Source of the DNA: Pseudoramibacter sp.
Lineage (GTDB): Bacteria; Bacillota; Clostridia; Eubacteriales; Eubacteriaceae
Length of the DNA: 64,000 nucleotides
Assembly: GCF_022484225.1 (NCBI RefSeq)
Contig: NZ_JAKVLT010000001.1
Coordinates: 558,001 to 622,000, forward strand
Direction of reading: 5' to 3'
The notes beneath the pieces were generated by a model. It was not told where the DNA came from. It searched no databases and saw only the letters and a program-made list of their open reading frames with translations. Shown one piece after another: positions 1 to 8,409 of the stretch (the first letter of the stretch is position 1; the number at the start of each line of letters is the position of its first letter). The position numbers were made by a program, and so were the translations under genes.

Positions 1-588
1 CAGCTCAGATAAATTGCGCTGAAAGGCCGCGAGATGATCCCGGTCGGTCCAGAGCACAATGGGCGTGTTGCGGATGCGGGTCTCTTTGAGTTCAGCCGCT
101 TTTTCGACGTGATCTGCCGCGACGGTCATGCCGTGCACATCCTGTGCTTCGAAAAAAGGCCCGCCGACACACACCAGATTCAATGTCTTTTCAAAAATTT
201 CCGGATGCCGCTCCTTAAACCCCTTCAAATCCAGCTGCCGGTTCCGGCGGCGTTCCAGCCATGCCAGCAGCCCATTGATCTCATCCAGCTTCTGCTGCCG
301 GGGCTCCAGTTCGTTTTTCAGGAAAAGGGACACCTCCCCTTCTCCGACGCTGGCCCGGCGAAAGGCCCCCTTCAGCTCGTCGAAATCCTGCGCCGTCCCG
401 GAAAAATCCAGCTCAAAGCCGTAGCCGTTCATTTCGCCGGCAAAGATCTCCGGCACCTTGTCGATCCAGTCCTCCAGCCTGCCGCCGATGTACTTTTCAA
501 CCAGGCTGTTGACCCGCGGCGCCCGGCCGTTGAACCGAATTGCGGTCTTCAAGGTGTACGGATTGTAGCGTAATTCTGCTTTGACCAA
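1..588 (-). CDS. hypothetical protein, N-terminal part (gene runs off the window)
   Basis: The frame is open from position 588 to the left edge, about 196 codons. I place the start at TTG 588 because an AAGGGGG ribosome site lies 5 bases upstream and no ATG is nearby. The protein is soluble and rich in charged residues, with a Glu/Arg-rich, probably helical middle and no signal peptide or membrane segment. It resembles conserved hypothetical proteins of Firmicutes, but I cannot assign a function. The C-terminus is outside the window. Nothing transcribes toward it within 100 bases, so it probably has its own promoter. Confidence 0.7.
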   Translation of the reverse strand, partial: MVKAELRYNPYTLKTAIRFNGRAPRVNSLVEKYIGGRLEDWIDKVPEIFAGEMNGYGFELDFSGTAQDFDELKGAFRRASVGEGEVSLFLKNELEPRQQKLDEINGLLAWLERRRNRQLDLKGFKERHPEIFEKTLNLVCVGGPFFEAQDVHGMTVAADHVEKAAELKETRIRNTPIVLWTDRDHLAAFQRNLSEL

Positions 589-664
589 CGTATCCCCCTT
601 ATTGGTTCACTTAAGATATCGTTTTTATTATATCATGGTCCAGTACGATAATGGCACGCCGCGC

Positions 665-694
665 AAAAAAAAGACGCCTGATTGACTCAGACGT
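665..694 (-). terminator. Rho-independent terminator of the CPBP protease gene
   Basis: An 8-bp stem (674-681 with 687-694, one G-U pair) and a 5-base loop are followed on the minus strand by eight T. The stem begins within the last codons of the CPBP gene, so its stop codon is part of the hairpin. Confidence 0.75.
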
Positions 695-1538
695 TAAAGC
701 CCAGGGCTTTCTGCAGGGGTTTGGACCGGCTCACGATCCACACCATCATCACGATCGCCGCCGCCATGTAAATGCCGTTGGTGTCGGCGCCGTAAGCGCC
801 CCCGGCCACAAACCGGCGGGAGCTGGTCAGTACGAGGTTCACCGGCCAGTCGTGCCGGACGGACGTGCCCATGGGGAACACCAGCTCGATGAGGTTGTTC
901 ATGGCGTGCACCGTGAAGCTCGCCCAGATCGACTTCTCTTTAAGGCAGATCAGGCTCAGGAGCATCCCGATCAGCGTGATAGCCACGCCCGTCTGAACCG
1001 CGCTCAGGGCATCCATCCGGCCGTTCATCATGTGGAGGACGCCGAACAAAACCGACGAAATGAGGATGGCCTTCCTCACGCCGTGGTGCTTCGCGATCCG
1101 GGGCAGGATCACCCCGCGGAACACCAGTTCTTCCACAAAGGGCGCGATGAGGGCCGTGTCGAAGGCGGATACCGCCATCTGGGCCACGGCCTGGGGATTG
1201 GACGCCGGCAGCACCAGCCTAGCGCCGGTGGCCAGGGTGCCGCCGTAGAACATGCCGACGAGCCACGCCCCCCAGGCGAAGTACTGGCTGCGGATCGCCG
1301 GCGGGAACCCGACGAGCCGAAAGCGGTCGTGAAACACGTACTTGTTCAAAAAGTACAGGCCGATGAGAACCAGCGCGGCGTACACCAGAGACCCCCAGAC
1401 CATGTGGGCCAGGGTCGCTGAAAAATGGGCCTGCAGGGTTTTGGGCCAGTACACGCCGATGAGGCGGCTTATGATCAAAAGCGCCAGCACCGACGCGACG
1501 TCCCGAACGGTTCTCGATATTTTTCTCTTTAAGGTCAT
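687..1538 (-). CDS. CPBP family intramembrane glutamic endopeptidase (CAAX protease/bacteriocin-processing family)
   Basis: This 283-residue membrane protein has several hydrophobic helices (about 14-30, 45-65, 85-105, 155-170 and later). The family signature EELVFRG lies at residues 136-142, and a conserved His sits in FGVLHM near residue 169. Glu-Glu and the two His motifs form the active site of ABI/CPBP (Rce1-like) proteases, which cleave inside the membrane. Members process prenylated proteins in eukaryotes and are linked to bacteriocin immunity or maturation in bacteria; the substrate here is unknown. GGAGGAG precedes the ATG. The gene stands alone with its own terminator. Confidence 0.85.
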   Translation of the reverse strand: MTLKRKISRTVRDVASVLALLIISRLIGVYWPKTLQAHFSATLAHMVWGSLVYAALVLIGLYFLNKYVFHDRFRLVGFPPAIRSQYFAWGAWLVGMFYGGTLATGARLVLPASNPQAVAQMAVSAFDTALIAPFVEELVFRGVILPRIAKHHGVRKAILISSVLFGVLHMMNGRMDALSAVQTGVAITLIGMLLSLICLKEKSIWASFTVHAMNNLIELVFPMGTSVRHDWPVNLVLTSSRRFVAGGAYGADTNGIYMAAAIVMMVWIVSRSKPLQKALGFNV

Positions 1539-1602
1539 GCTCTCCTCCGATGCTCAAATCTAATTCACGATTTTAACACAAAGGAGCGGAGAGAAAAAGC
1601 GA

Positions 1603-2370
1603 TCAGGCTTGATAAAAATCAATCGCCAGATCGGCCACTTTTTCCGGCGCCTCGGGAGTCTCCCAGATCGAGTGCCCCTGGCCCTTCATCACCGTGATCG
1701 GGATATGAAAACGGTCGGCAAAAGCCCTGGCCTTTTCCACAGGAATCACCGCGTCCTTTTCCCCGTGCACCATGGCGAACTGCATGCCGCTGTGATCCGC
1801 CGCGGCGAAGACCGCCGGCAGATCATTGGCTTTAAAATCCTCGAGCATCCCTCTTGAAACTTTGACGGGGTTGCCCAGCTCCATGTTGGGCGTGAAATAG
1901 CCTTTAGTCTTTAGATCTTTAACCATCACAGGATCGGGATCGGCCTTAAAAAATAAATCCGGCATGTTGACCGCGGCGCTGCGCATGAAAAGCCGGGTCC
2001 CTCTGTGCTGGCGCTGACTGACATATAAGAGCGTCAAGTAGGCGCCGTAGCTCGACGCGAAATAATAGACGGGAAGATCAGGATAACGTTCGGCGCAGTA
2101 GGCTTCAACCCGGGCGAGGCTGTCCATGCAGGCGCCGATGCGCAGCCCTTCCTGCCGGGCTTCGGCGGTGCCGTGGCCGGGCTGGTCGTAGCAAATCACT
2201 CCGAAGCCTGCGGGCGGCAGCCGCCTCAAAAGCAGCTGCCCGCTCCGGCATTCTTTGCAGCTCTCAAAACCGTGGATCATGATCACGATGGCTTGGGGCT
2301 TTTTGGGGATCTCTGCAAGGCACGGCACCCAGGCGCCATTTTCTTTCTGCAATTTAAAATGTTCAGCCAT
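1603..2370 (-). CDS. alpha/beta hydrolase, lysophospholipase/esterase type
   Basis: The protein has 255 residues and a clear alpha/beta-hydrolase fold. The oxyanion-hole motif MIHGFES is near residue 31, the nucleophile elbow ASSYG at 105-109 (first Gly of GxSxG replaced by Ala), the acid in HGEKDAVIPV and the catalytic His in GQGHSIWE. There is no signal peptide, so it is cytoplasmic. It lies 9 bases after the dehydrogenase gene and is probably the last gene of a four-gene operon (SRA-like, NUDIX, dehydrogenase, hydrolase). The substrate cannot be told from the sequence. Confidence 0.8.
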   Translation of the reverse strand: MAEHFKLQKENGAWVPCLAEIPKKPQAIVIMIHGFESCKECRSGQLLLRRLPPAGFGVICYDQPGHGTAEARQEGLRIGACMDSLARVEAYCAERYPDLPVYYFASSYGAYLTLLYVSQRQHRGTRLFMRSAAVNMPDLFFKADPDPVMVKDLKTKGYFTPNMELGNPVKVSRGMLEDFKANDLPAVFAAADHSGMQFAMVHGEKDAVIPVEKARAFADRFHIPITVMKGQGHSIWETPEAPEKVADLAIDFYQA

Positions 2371-2379
2371 CTTGTCCTC

Positions 2380-3348
2380 TCAATAGCCCCGCTTTTTGTC
2401 GACGCGGTGCTTCAGGGGCCTGCCCGACAAATAATTTTCCAGGTCTTCGCAGAACATGGCCACGCTTTTCTCTCTCGTATAATCCAGCGCCATCTTCCCG
2501 GCGCAGTGGGGCGTCAGCAGGATGTGTTTCGCCGTGCGCAGGGGGCTGTCCGCCGGCAGCGGCTCTGTCTGCATGACATCCAAAGCGGCCCCGGCCAGCC
2601 GGTCGTGATTCAAGGCGTCAATCAACGCGGTTTCGTCGATGGCGCTCCCCCGGCCTACGTTCACGAGATACGCGTCCTTCGGCAGCAAGGCCAGCATGTC
2701 CTTTCCCATGATCCCGATGGTTTCCGGGGTTTCCGGCAGGCTCATGACCAAAAGATCCGTCTTTGGCAGCACTTCCGCCAATTCCGAAACCTGATACACC
2801 CGGTCGCACCCCGGCACCGCTCGGCCGCTGCGGTTCACGCCGATCACCGATTTTGGCATAAAACCTCTGACCCGGGAGGCGAACGTGCGGCCGATGTCCC
2901 CGGTGCCCAGCAAAGTGATCCGGCTGCCGCACAGGGAGCGCATGGGCACCACCTCTTTCCACGACGTCCGGGCCGTGTCGTTCAGAATCGCTTCGTGCCG
3001 GTGATACTGGCGCATCATCATCAGAGCCGTCATGATAATATGTTCCGAAATGGTGACCCCGTAGGCTCCGGCAGAATTGGACAGCAGGCAGGTGGTGTTG
3101 GGCAGCACGCCGTCCCTGAGATACGCGTTGACCCCGGCCCAGTTGGTGCAGAACCATTTGAGTGCCTTCGCCTGGCCCAAAGGCTCCTGATCTCCCCCGA
3201 ATAAAATCTCGGCGTCCTCGGCTTCCCGGACCGCCTTTACCGGATCGCTTTCAAAAACCGCCTGCCAGCCGTGAGCCGCGGCGATGTCATGAATCTTCTG
3301 CTGCTGTTCTTCTGTAATCTTCCAATAGACAAGAATTTTTTTGCTCAT
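2380..3348 (-). CDS. D-isomer-specific 2-hydroxyacid dehydrogenase
   Basis: The protein has 322 residues from the chosen ATG at 3348, the third of three consecutive ATG codons and the best spaced (7 bases) from GGAG. It is an NAD-dependent oxidoreductase of the phosphoglycerate/D-lactate dehydrogenase family. It shows the Rossmann motif GTGDIG at residues 148-153, the catalytic Arg in NVGRGSAIDE, a Glu in QTEPLP and the catalytic His in TPHCAG. The C-terminal part completes the split substrate domain. The start is 3 bases past the NUDIX stop, implying translational coupling. The substrate is unknown; lack of an ACT domain argues against SerA. Confidence 0.85.
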   Translation of the reverse strand: MSKKILVYWKITEEQQQKIHDIAAAHGWQAVFESDPVKAVREAEDAEILFGGDQEPLGQAKALKWFCTNWAGVNAYLRDGVLPNTTCLLSNSAGAYGVTISEHIIMTALMMMRQYHRHEAILNDTARTSWKEVVPMRSLCGSRITLLGTGDIGRTFASRVRGFMPKSVIGVNRSGRAVPGCDRVYQVSELAEVLPKTDLLVMSLPETPETIGIMGKDMLALLPKDAYLVNVGRGSAIDETALIDALNHDRLAGAALDVMQTEPLPADSPLRTAKHILLTPHCAGKMALDYTREKSVAMFCEDLENYLSGRPLKHRVDKKRGY

Positions 3349-3350
3349 CA

Positions 3351-3770
3351 TCATTCTCCGTTTATTTTTTTCTGTGTCAAAAGCCACCCGTCAACCAGCT
3401 GCCGATCCGCCGGCAGCCAGTTCACCGTCCCGAGATGTTCCCGGTCCAGCCACTTCGCCGCCTCGTGCTCCAGCAGATCCAGCGATCCCTGCTTCACCTC
3501 GGCCCAGTAGCAAGCCATCGTGAGGTGAAAGCCGGGATAATCCTGTTCGATCACCGCGATTAAATCCCCGACAGTAATTTCAGTGTTCAATTCTTCCTCA
3601 ATTTCCCGAACAAGGGCCTGTTCCCGGGTTTCCCCCGGCTCCACCTTGCCCCCGGGAAATTCCCAGCCGTCCTTGAATTCGCCGTAGCCCCGCTGAGTCG
3701 CGAAGATTTTATTGTCTTTTCGGATAACTGCCGCGACGACATCTATGGTTTTGTTTTGGCTTGATGTCAT
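3351..3770 (-). CDS. NUDIX hydrolase, MutT/8-oxo-dGTPase type
   Basis: A 139-residue protein with a complete NUDIX box (G-x5-E-x7-REUxEEL) starting at GGKVEPGETREQ, preceded by GWEFPGGK. MutT-type enzymes hydrolyse damaged or non-canonical (d)NTPs to monophosphate and pyrophosphate. The C-terminal half carries the Trp- and His-rich strands of this subgroup. I choose ATG 3770, which overlaps the upstream stop as ATGA. A second, inactivated copy of this gene lies at 16411-16811, so the locus was duplicated or acquired twice. Confidence 0.9.
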   Translation of the reverse strand: MTSSQNKTIDVVAAVIRKDNKIFATQRGYGEFKDGWEFPGGKVEPGETREQALVREIEEELNTEITVGDLIAVIEQDYPGFHLTMACYWAEVKQGSLDLLEHEAAKWLDREHLGTVNWLPADRQLVDGWLLTQKKINGE

Positions 3771-4474
3771 TTTTTGATCTCCAATAATTTTTTCTTTACA
3801 CAAAAATCGTAACCCATCTTTTTTTCTCCCACAGCATCAAACTTGACCACAATTGAATTTCCACTTATATCTGTTACGACGCCGATTCCGTAAGATTTAT
3901 GCTTCACTTGTTTTCCTACAATATCCTTTGGGATTTCAAGTTTTGGTTTAACTGTAGGCTTTGGTGTTACTGGCGGAACGTATTCTTTCGTACGATCACC
4001 TTTTTTATTGGCTTCTTTCATCTTTGCGTACTCGACATCGACATGCTTCCCGCGAATTTGATAATCTTGCATATCTTTAAATACAAACATCGATGGTTTT
4101 TGAACATCGTTATCTGGAACTGGTTTTATGGGGAACATCCAGACTTTTCGAGGGCGCCCATCCTCTCCATTTTGCATTTCTGTATAAGGTTCTTCCACAA
4201 GTCTGACACGCCCACAATAAATGTATTCTCCGGCATCGATGACTTCAAACAAATGAACATCTACACCATTGAAGCGTGATTCTGCGAGCGTTCTATTTTG
4301 TAGCCAATGCAAGTCTTGATCCCCATTCTTTCCCATACCGGTATAATGAAGAACGCCGCCAATCCATTTATCGTGATAGAGCCCCTTCGTATAGTCAGAG
4401 ATCAACACAAGTGTGTTTGTTTTTTTAGCGCGCCGCATACCTCCCATGTTGCCACATCTAAAGATACACACCAA
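3767..4474 (-). CDS. SRA/YDG-like modified-DNA reader domain protein with C-terminal small beta-barrel
   Basis: About 235 residues. The N-terminal two thirds (CGNMGGMRRAKKTN, then WIGGVLHYTGMG, then VHLFEV) resembles the SRA/YDG-like domain at the front of many McrA-type HNH endonucleases, which read modified cytosines. No HNH motif follows. Instead the last 55 residues (VGKQVKHKSYGIGVVTDI) look like a small beta-barrel of the kind found at helicase or nuclease C-termini. The start is uncertain: TTG 4474 or GTG 4471 fit the GAGG site; ATG 4498 lacks one. The gene is AT-rich compared with the NUDIX gene it overlaps, suggesting transfer. A modified-DNA reader with no effector is odd. Confidence 0.6.
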   Translation of the reverse strand: MVCIFRCGNMGGMRRAKKTNTLVLISDYTKGLYHDKWIGGVLHYTGMGKNGDQDLHWLQNRTLAESRFNGVDVHLFEVIDAGEYIYCGRVRLVEEPYTEMQNGEDGRPRKVWMFPIKPVPDNDVQKPSMFVFKDMQDYQIRGKHVDVEYAKMKEANKKGDRTKEYVPPVTPKPTVKPKLEIPKDIVGKQVKHKSYGIGVVTDISGNSIVVKFDAVGEKKMGYDFCVKKKLLEIKK

Positions 4475-4712
4475 ATCAATTTCCTCTATCGATATCATAT
4501 CTTAATTTTTTTGATGTTGTCAATTCACATAAAAAGACACCGAAAGAACAATTTCTTCCGATGTCCGCTCTGTTTTGATTTTATTAAGTATTACTTTTAT
4601 TTCCAGATTTTTAATATTACCTCTACTGACTTCAATTAATGATTATCATAATTAAGAAAATATCTAGAGTCATCGATTCATTATCTAACAACTAAAATTT
4701 TAATAATTTACT

Positions 4713-5390
4713 TTAATTTTTCACATGCTTCATTGCGGCCTGCTTCGCAAGTTTATCGCATCGTTCATTGAGTGGATTGCCTACATGCCCCTTGACCCAC
4801 TTGAAAGACACGTTGTGGCTTTGATTAAGCACATCAAGCTGTTTCCATAAATCAAGATTTAATACTGGCTTATCCCCTGGACGTTTCCAGCCACGTTTTT
4901 TCCAATTTTTAATCCACGACGTAATTCCGTTCTTTAAATATTGACTATCGGTATATAAACTAACCCTAGTCTTCTCTGGTACAAAAGCAAGCGCCTGAAT
5001 CGCCGCAGTCAATTCCATACGATTATTCGTCGTCGACACCTCTCCGCCTGAATGTTCTATTATCTCGCCTGTTTTTTTATCACTCACGACAAAAGCCCAA
5101 CCACCTGGACCTGCCGGATTCTTCAGGCATGAACCATCAGTGTAAATAATATAATCAAACTTAATATCTTCGACAGAGAAAATGGGTGTGTTTTGCGACT
5201 TTACTTCTGACAATGCCATCTGTTCTGACACATCTTTTCCATTCAACCATTGAAACGCTTCAGCCGGATTTTCAAACTTGCGATATTGTGCGCCTCTAAA
5301 ACGATCTACCTGTTTTCGGCAGTCCTCCCAATTCAAATAAATACCTGGTGTACGTCCCTTGCGAACAACATAATAATATTTTTTATTCAT
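4713..5390 (-). CDS. rnhA: ribonuclease HI with N-terminal hybrid-binding domain
   Basis: A 225-residue protein. Residues 1-50 form the Cauli_VI/hybrid-binding domain (YYYVVRKGRTPGIY...). The RNase H domain from about residue 78 shows the four acidic catalytic sites: YTDGSCLKNP, NNRMELTA, YTDSQYLKNG and RCDKLAKQ. The enzyme cleaves RNA in RNA-DNA hybrids at R-loops and primers. It is AT-rich and lies in the same AT-rich patch as the SRA-like gene. GAGG precedes the ATG. The spacer to the next gene (4499-4712) shows no coding signal. Confidence 0.92.
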   Translation of the reverse strand: MNKKYYYVVRKGRTPGIYLNWEDCRKQVDRFRGAQYRKFENPAEAFQWLNGKDVSEQMALSEVKSQNTPIFSVEDIKFDYIIYTDGSCLKNPAGPGGWAFVVSDKKTGEIIEHSGGEVSTTNNRMELTAAIQALAFVPEKTRVSLYTDSQYLKNGITSWIKNWKKRGWKRPGDKPVLNLDLWKQLDVLNQSHNVSFKWVKGHVGNPLNERCDKLAKQAAMKHVKN

Positions 5391-5403
5391 AGGTTCCTCA
5401 CTG

Positions 5404-5439
5404 AAAAATAAAAGCCATCACAATAAATGTAACGGCTTT
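5404..5439 (-). terminator. Rho-independent terminator between the YjbR-type gene and rnhA
   Basis: A 12-bp stem (5411-5422 with 5428-5439, two G-U pairs) with a 5-base loop is followed by TTTTATTTTT on the minus strand. It lies about 245 bases beyond the YjbR-type gene. The rest of the 5391-5682 spacer is AT-rich and shows only a G-run near 5503, with no gene. Confidence 0.6.
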
Positions 5440-5682
5440 ATCAATCTTCATAAAGAATCAATCAGATTAGTTAACTCTAATAACATCTTCTAATCACAAT
5501 GTGGGGGGGCAACAGCTGTCTATTCCGTCCTCAAATTCTTTTATTATTTTTGTCTATTATAGCAAGATTCGCTCCTTTATTAAATGTTTTCTTTTAAAAA
5601 TTCAACAAATTATTAGTGAGAAAAACACGCACATCCCTTATTCCAGTTTCTGCCTCCTCTAGTTTAACTCACCCCGTTAAAT

Positions 5683-6372
5683 TCACTTCTTCTTTGTCAG
5701 CCTGTAACTGTCTGCGACAAGCCCCATGACCGCCTCGTCGGCAAGCGTCCCGTCCAGCACGACAGAGATCCAGTTCTTGTGGTTCATATGATAGCCGGGA
5801 TAGATGCCGGGCTGTGCTCTGAGGGCTGCGCCGCGCGCAGGGTTGATCTTGAGATTCACGACATCCACCGTGGTTTGATCACCGTTCTTCAGAAGCACGT
5901 CCCATTTCACGTTCATCAAAAGCGCAAACCATTTGCCGCTGTCGGCATGGCGAAAGGCCCCGTTGGCCTGATACCGCTTCTGCGACCACGGAAAATCCGG
6001 TCTGACATCGTACGTCATAAGAATCCTGTCTGTGATGCGGTTGGCCTGATCCGATGAGAAAAGAACGCGCTCACAGCACGCGTCGGCAATGTCCTCAAGG
6101 AGCGCCCGATAAGCGCACTGAACCTTGTGGGCATACGCGCCTTCACGAACCTGCTGCCGAAGCGGGGCATAGGCCTCCTCATTCATACGATCGATAACCG
6201 TGCCGCTGACTTCTCCCTTTGGAGACACCGTGACCACAGCGTGAAAATCGCCGTCCATCAAATCTTTTGCATAGGTATAACCGCTGCCCGTTTTCGTGAA
6301 GCCGTACGCGATCATGCGCGCCGGGACGAAACGTCTTTTCTTGAAAACCTGCTGTTCAATCGTACTGCTCAA
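5683..6372 (-). CDS. MmcQ/YjbR family DNA-binding-like protein
   Basis: About 229 residues. The C-terminal 110 residues match the MmcQ/YjbR fold (CyaY-like), with WFALLMNVKWDVL, VDVVNLKINP and YPGYHMNHKNWISV, where the MNKxxW-type motif is typical. The N-terminal half is a second, less conserved domain. I choose TTG 6372, 6-7 bases after AGAGGTGA; it follows the cyclase stop closely, so the two are co-transcribed. YjbR proteins have a double-wing DNA-binding-like fold but no firmly established role. Confidence 0.75.
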   Translation of the reverse strand: MSSTIEQQVFKKRRFVPARMIAYGFTKTGSGYTYAKDLMDGDFHAVVTVSPKGEVSGTVIDRMNEEAYAPLRQQVREGAYAHKVQCAYRALLEDIADACCERVLFSSDQANRITDRILMTYDVRPDFPWSQKRYQANGAFRHADSGKWFALLMNVKWDVLLKNGDQTTVDVVNLKINPARGAALRAQPGIYPGYHMNHKNWISVVLDGTLADEAVMGLVADSYRLTKKK

Positions 6373-6388
6373 AATATTCACCTCTATA

Positions 6389-7033
6389 TTACGCAAACCA
6401 CGCCACGGCCCGGACCGGCGCGCCGTCGCTGTCCGCAATCTTCAGCGGAAAGCAGCTGAACCAAAAGAGCTCATCTCCGCAGAGTTCAAGATTTGTTAAA
6501 TTTTCGATATTAATGATATTGCAGGTCTTGAATAGTTTTTTATGGCGGGTGAGATTTTCGTCGGCAATGGGATCGAGGCCGATCACGTCGAAGCCGATGC
6601 CTTTATACGCCCCCTTTAAAATATAATCCAGCACTTCATCGTCGATGCACGGGTAGTCGCCGAAATAGGCGTCGGTGCCCCAAAACTTGTCCCAGCCCAG
6701 ATTGAAGAGCAGAAAATCGGCCTGATGGACTTTATCGCCATAGGAGCGAAGCGCCGCCATGGTGATGGCCTCCCCTTCGGACAGGTTCCGGCAGTCGATG
6801 ACCAAAGCCTTGCCGATGAACTGATCCGCCGGAAACTGGTCCAAAGTCGTCCGGTCCGGGTACAAATGGGCCGGCGGGTCCATATGGGTGCCCGTGTGGG
6901 TTGTCATGTGAAGCAGGGTTTCTCTGAAGCCGCTTTCTTCGTAGGTGTTGGCCGGAATCAGCTGGGGGTCTTCAGTACCCGGATACACCGGCATGCCCGG
7001 CTCGATGACGTGGGTTAAATCAATAACTTTCAT
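6389..7033 (-). CDS. cyclase family protein (kynurenine formamidase-like metal hydrolase)
   Basis: 214 residues with the family metal motif HTGTHMDPPAH (HxGTHxDxPxH), preceded by ETLLHMTTHTG. The fold is that of arylformamidase and related cyclases, which hydrolyse amides or lactones with a Mn/Zn pair. The opening IDLTHVIEPGMPVYPG is typical. No tryptophan-degradation genes are nearby, so kynurenine need not be the substrate. It is probably the first gene of a two-gene unit with the YjbR-type gene. Confidence 0.85.
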   Translation of the reverse strand: MKVIDLTHVIEPGMPVYPGTEDPQLIPANTYEESGFRETLLHMTTHTGTHMDPPAHLYPDRTTLDQFPADQFIGKALVIDCRNLSEGEAITMAALRSYGDKVHQADFLLFNLGWDKFWGTDAYFGDYPCIDDEVLDYILKGAYKGIGFDVIGLDPIADENLTRHKKLFKTCNIINIENLTNLELCGDELFWFSCFPLKIADSDGAPVRAVAWFA

Positions 7034-7082
7034 ACTGCGCCGTCCTTTCTCTTTACGATTCAGTATACTATAAAAAGCAATA

Positions 7083-7126
7083 AAAAACAGACATCAGAAG
7101 TACTCATACTTTCAATGTCTGTTTTT
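7083..7126. terminator. bidirectional terminator
   Basis: A perfect 12-bp inverted repeat (7083-7094 with 7115-7126) with A-runs outside the left arm and T-runs outside the right arm. It sits just after the MetE-like gene on the minus strand. Confidence 0.75.
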
Positions 7127-7147
7127 ATTTATAAATCAAACCGCCGC

Positions 7148-8269
7148 TTATTTGCCCCACACTTCTTCCGCGATGTCTTTGACCAGCTTCAGCTTGGCCC
7201 ATTGTTCTTCTTCGGTCAGCTTGTTGCCGATTTCACAGGAGGCGAAGCCGCACTGGGGGCTCAGGGCCAGGCGGTCCAGGGGGATGTAGGCCGCGGCTTC
7301 GTGAATCCGGGCGATGACGTCGGCCTTGTTTTCCAGTTCCGGGCGCTTCGTGGTAATCAGCCCCAGCACCACTTGCTTGCCGCCGCTCACCTTGGCCAGC
7401 GGGGCAAAGCTCCCGGAGCGTTCGTCGTCGAATTCCAGGTAATAGGCGTTCACGTTTTCTTCGCCAAAGAGCACGTCTGCGACCGGATCGTAGGCGCCGC
7501 TGCTGGCGAAGGTGGAGTGGTAATTGCCCCGGCAGACGTGGGAGTTGATGACCATTCCTTCCGGCGCCCCGGCAATGACCGCGTTGTTGATGTCTTTATA
7601 GGCCTGCTGAACATCGGCCAGGCCTTCCGGGGCCGTGCCGAAAAATTCAGGGGCACTGGCATCGGCGAGCATGCCCCAGGTGCAGTCGTCGAGCTGAACA
7701 TTGCGGCAGCCCGCGTCGTACAGCTGGTGCAGCACGGCGATATAGGCATCGGCAATATCGGCTGCCAGCGCTTCTTCGGTGGTGTAGAAAGCCTTTGTCG
7801 TTTCGAGATTAAAGGGCATCCAGAACTGGGCGAGGGTCTGGGCCGGTGCGGGAATCGTCTGTTTCGCGACGGTTCGGTCATCCTCTAAGGCCTTGACGAA
7901 CCGGAAGTGATCCACAAAGGGGTGTTCCCCGGCGAGGCGGATCTTGCCGGTGAGGAAGGTGTCGTCGATCAGTGCGGCTTCGTCGTGAAAGGGCAGCCCG
8001 GTCTGGGTCGGGCGGTGGCCGATGCCCTCAAAACCCCACATGAAGTCCAGATGCCAGGTGGCCCGGCGGAATTCCCCGTCGGTGATGGTCTGATAGCCCA
8101 GGGCCTGCTGCCTGCGGACCAGCTCTGTAATGCACCGGTCTTCCACGGCTTTGAGGGCTTCGGCGGTGATGGCGCCTCTTTCAAAATCAGCCCGGGCTTT
8201 TTTCAATTCCGCAGGGCGCAGAAAACTGCCGACGTAATCGTAACGAAACGGGGGATGTAAAATACTCAT
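7148..8269 (-). CDS. MetE C-terminal-domain-like protein (cobalamin-independent methionine synthase II family, YxjG/YxjH type)
   Basis: 373 residues, close in layout to Bacillus YxjG/YxjH. DYVGSFLRP opens the TIM barrel, TDGEFRR follows near residue 63, VQLDDCTWG mid-way, VINSHVCRGNY with a candidate zinc His-Cys, and LSPQCGFAS near the end with the last zinc Cys. The full MetE N-terminal half is absent, as in this subfamily. Members are thought to transfer methyl groups to a thiol; YxjG/YxjH are controlled with sulfur metabolism in Bacillus. I see no SAM riboswitch upstream. Confidence 0.85.
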   Translation of the reverse strand: MSILHPPFRYDYVGSFLRPAELKKARADFERGAITAEALKAVEDRCITELVRRQQALGYQTITDGEFRRATWHLDFMWGFEGIGHRPTQTGLPFHDEAALIDDTFLTGKIRLAGEHPFVDHFRFVKALEDDRTVAKQTIPAPAQTLAQFWMPFNLETTKAFYTTEEALAADIADAYIAVLHQLYDAGCRNVQLDDCTWGMLADASAPEFFGTAPEGLADVQQAYKDINNAVIAGAPEGMVINSHVCRGNYHSTFASSGAYDPVADVLFGEENVNAYYLEFDDERSGSFAPLAKVSGGKQVVLGLITTKRPELENKADVIARIHEAAAYIPLDRLALSPQCGFASCEIGNKLTEEEQWAKLKLVKDIAEEVWGK

Positions 8270-8355
8270 GGTTGTCTTCTCCTTTATCTATGGATTTGGT
8301 CTGTTGGATTGGATTGGTTCCCAGTATAGACCTTTCCCCCCACTCCGTAAAATAC

Positions 8356-8401
8356 AAAAAAACAGCGGTTGGCCATAGCTTTTGCCTATGGCTGGCCGCT
8401 G
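8356..8401 (-). terminator. terminator of the LysR gene
   Basis: A 16-bp stem with three G-U pairs (8363-8378 with 8386-8401) and a 7-base loop is followed by seven T on the minus strand, directly after the LysR stop codon. It separates the LysR operon from the MetE-like gene. Confidence 0.8.
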
Positions 8402-8409
8402 CTTTGATT

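Noticed and set aside
34-573. Long plus-strand open frame opposite the first gene
   Set aside because: The minus strand has a ribosome site and a protein-like sequence with normal codon use; the plus frame has no ribosome site and reads as a GC-driven shadow.
2173-3204. 343-codon open frame opposite the dehydrogenase
   Set aside because: The minus strand carries clear Rossmann and catalytic motifs; the plus translation is rich in His, Gln and Arg, typical of antisense of a GC-rich gene.
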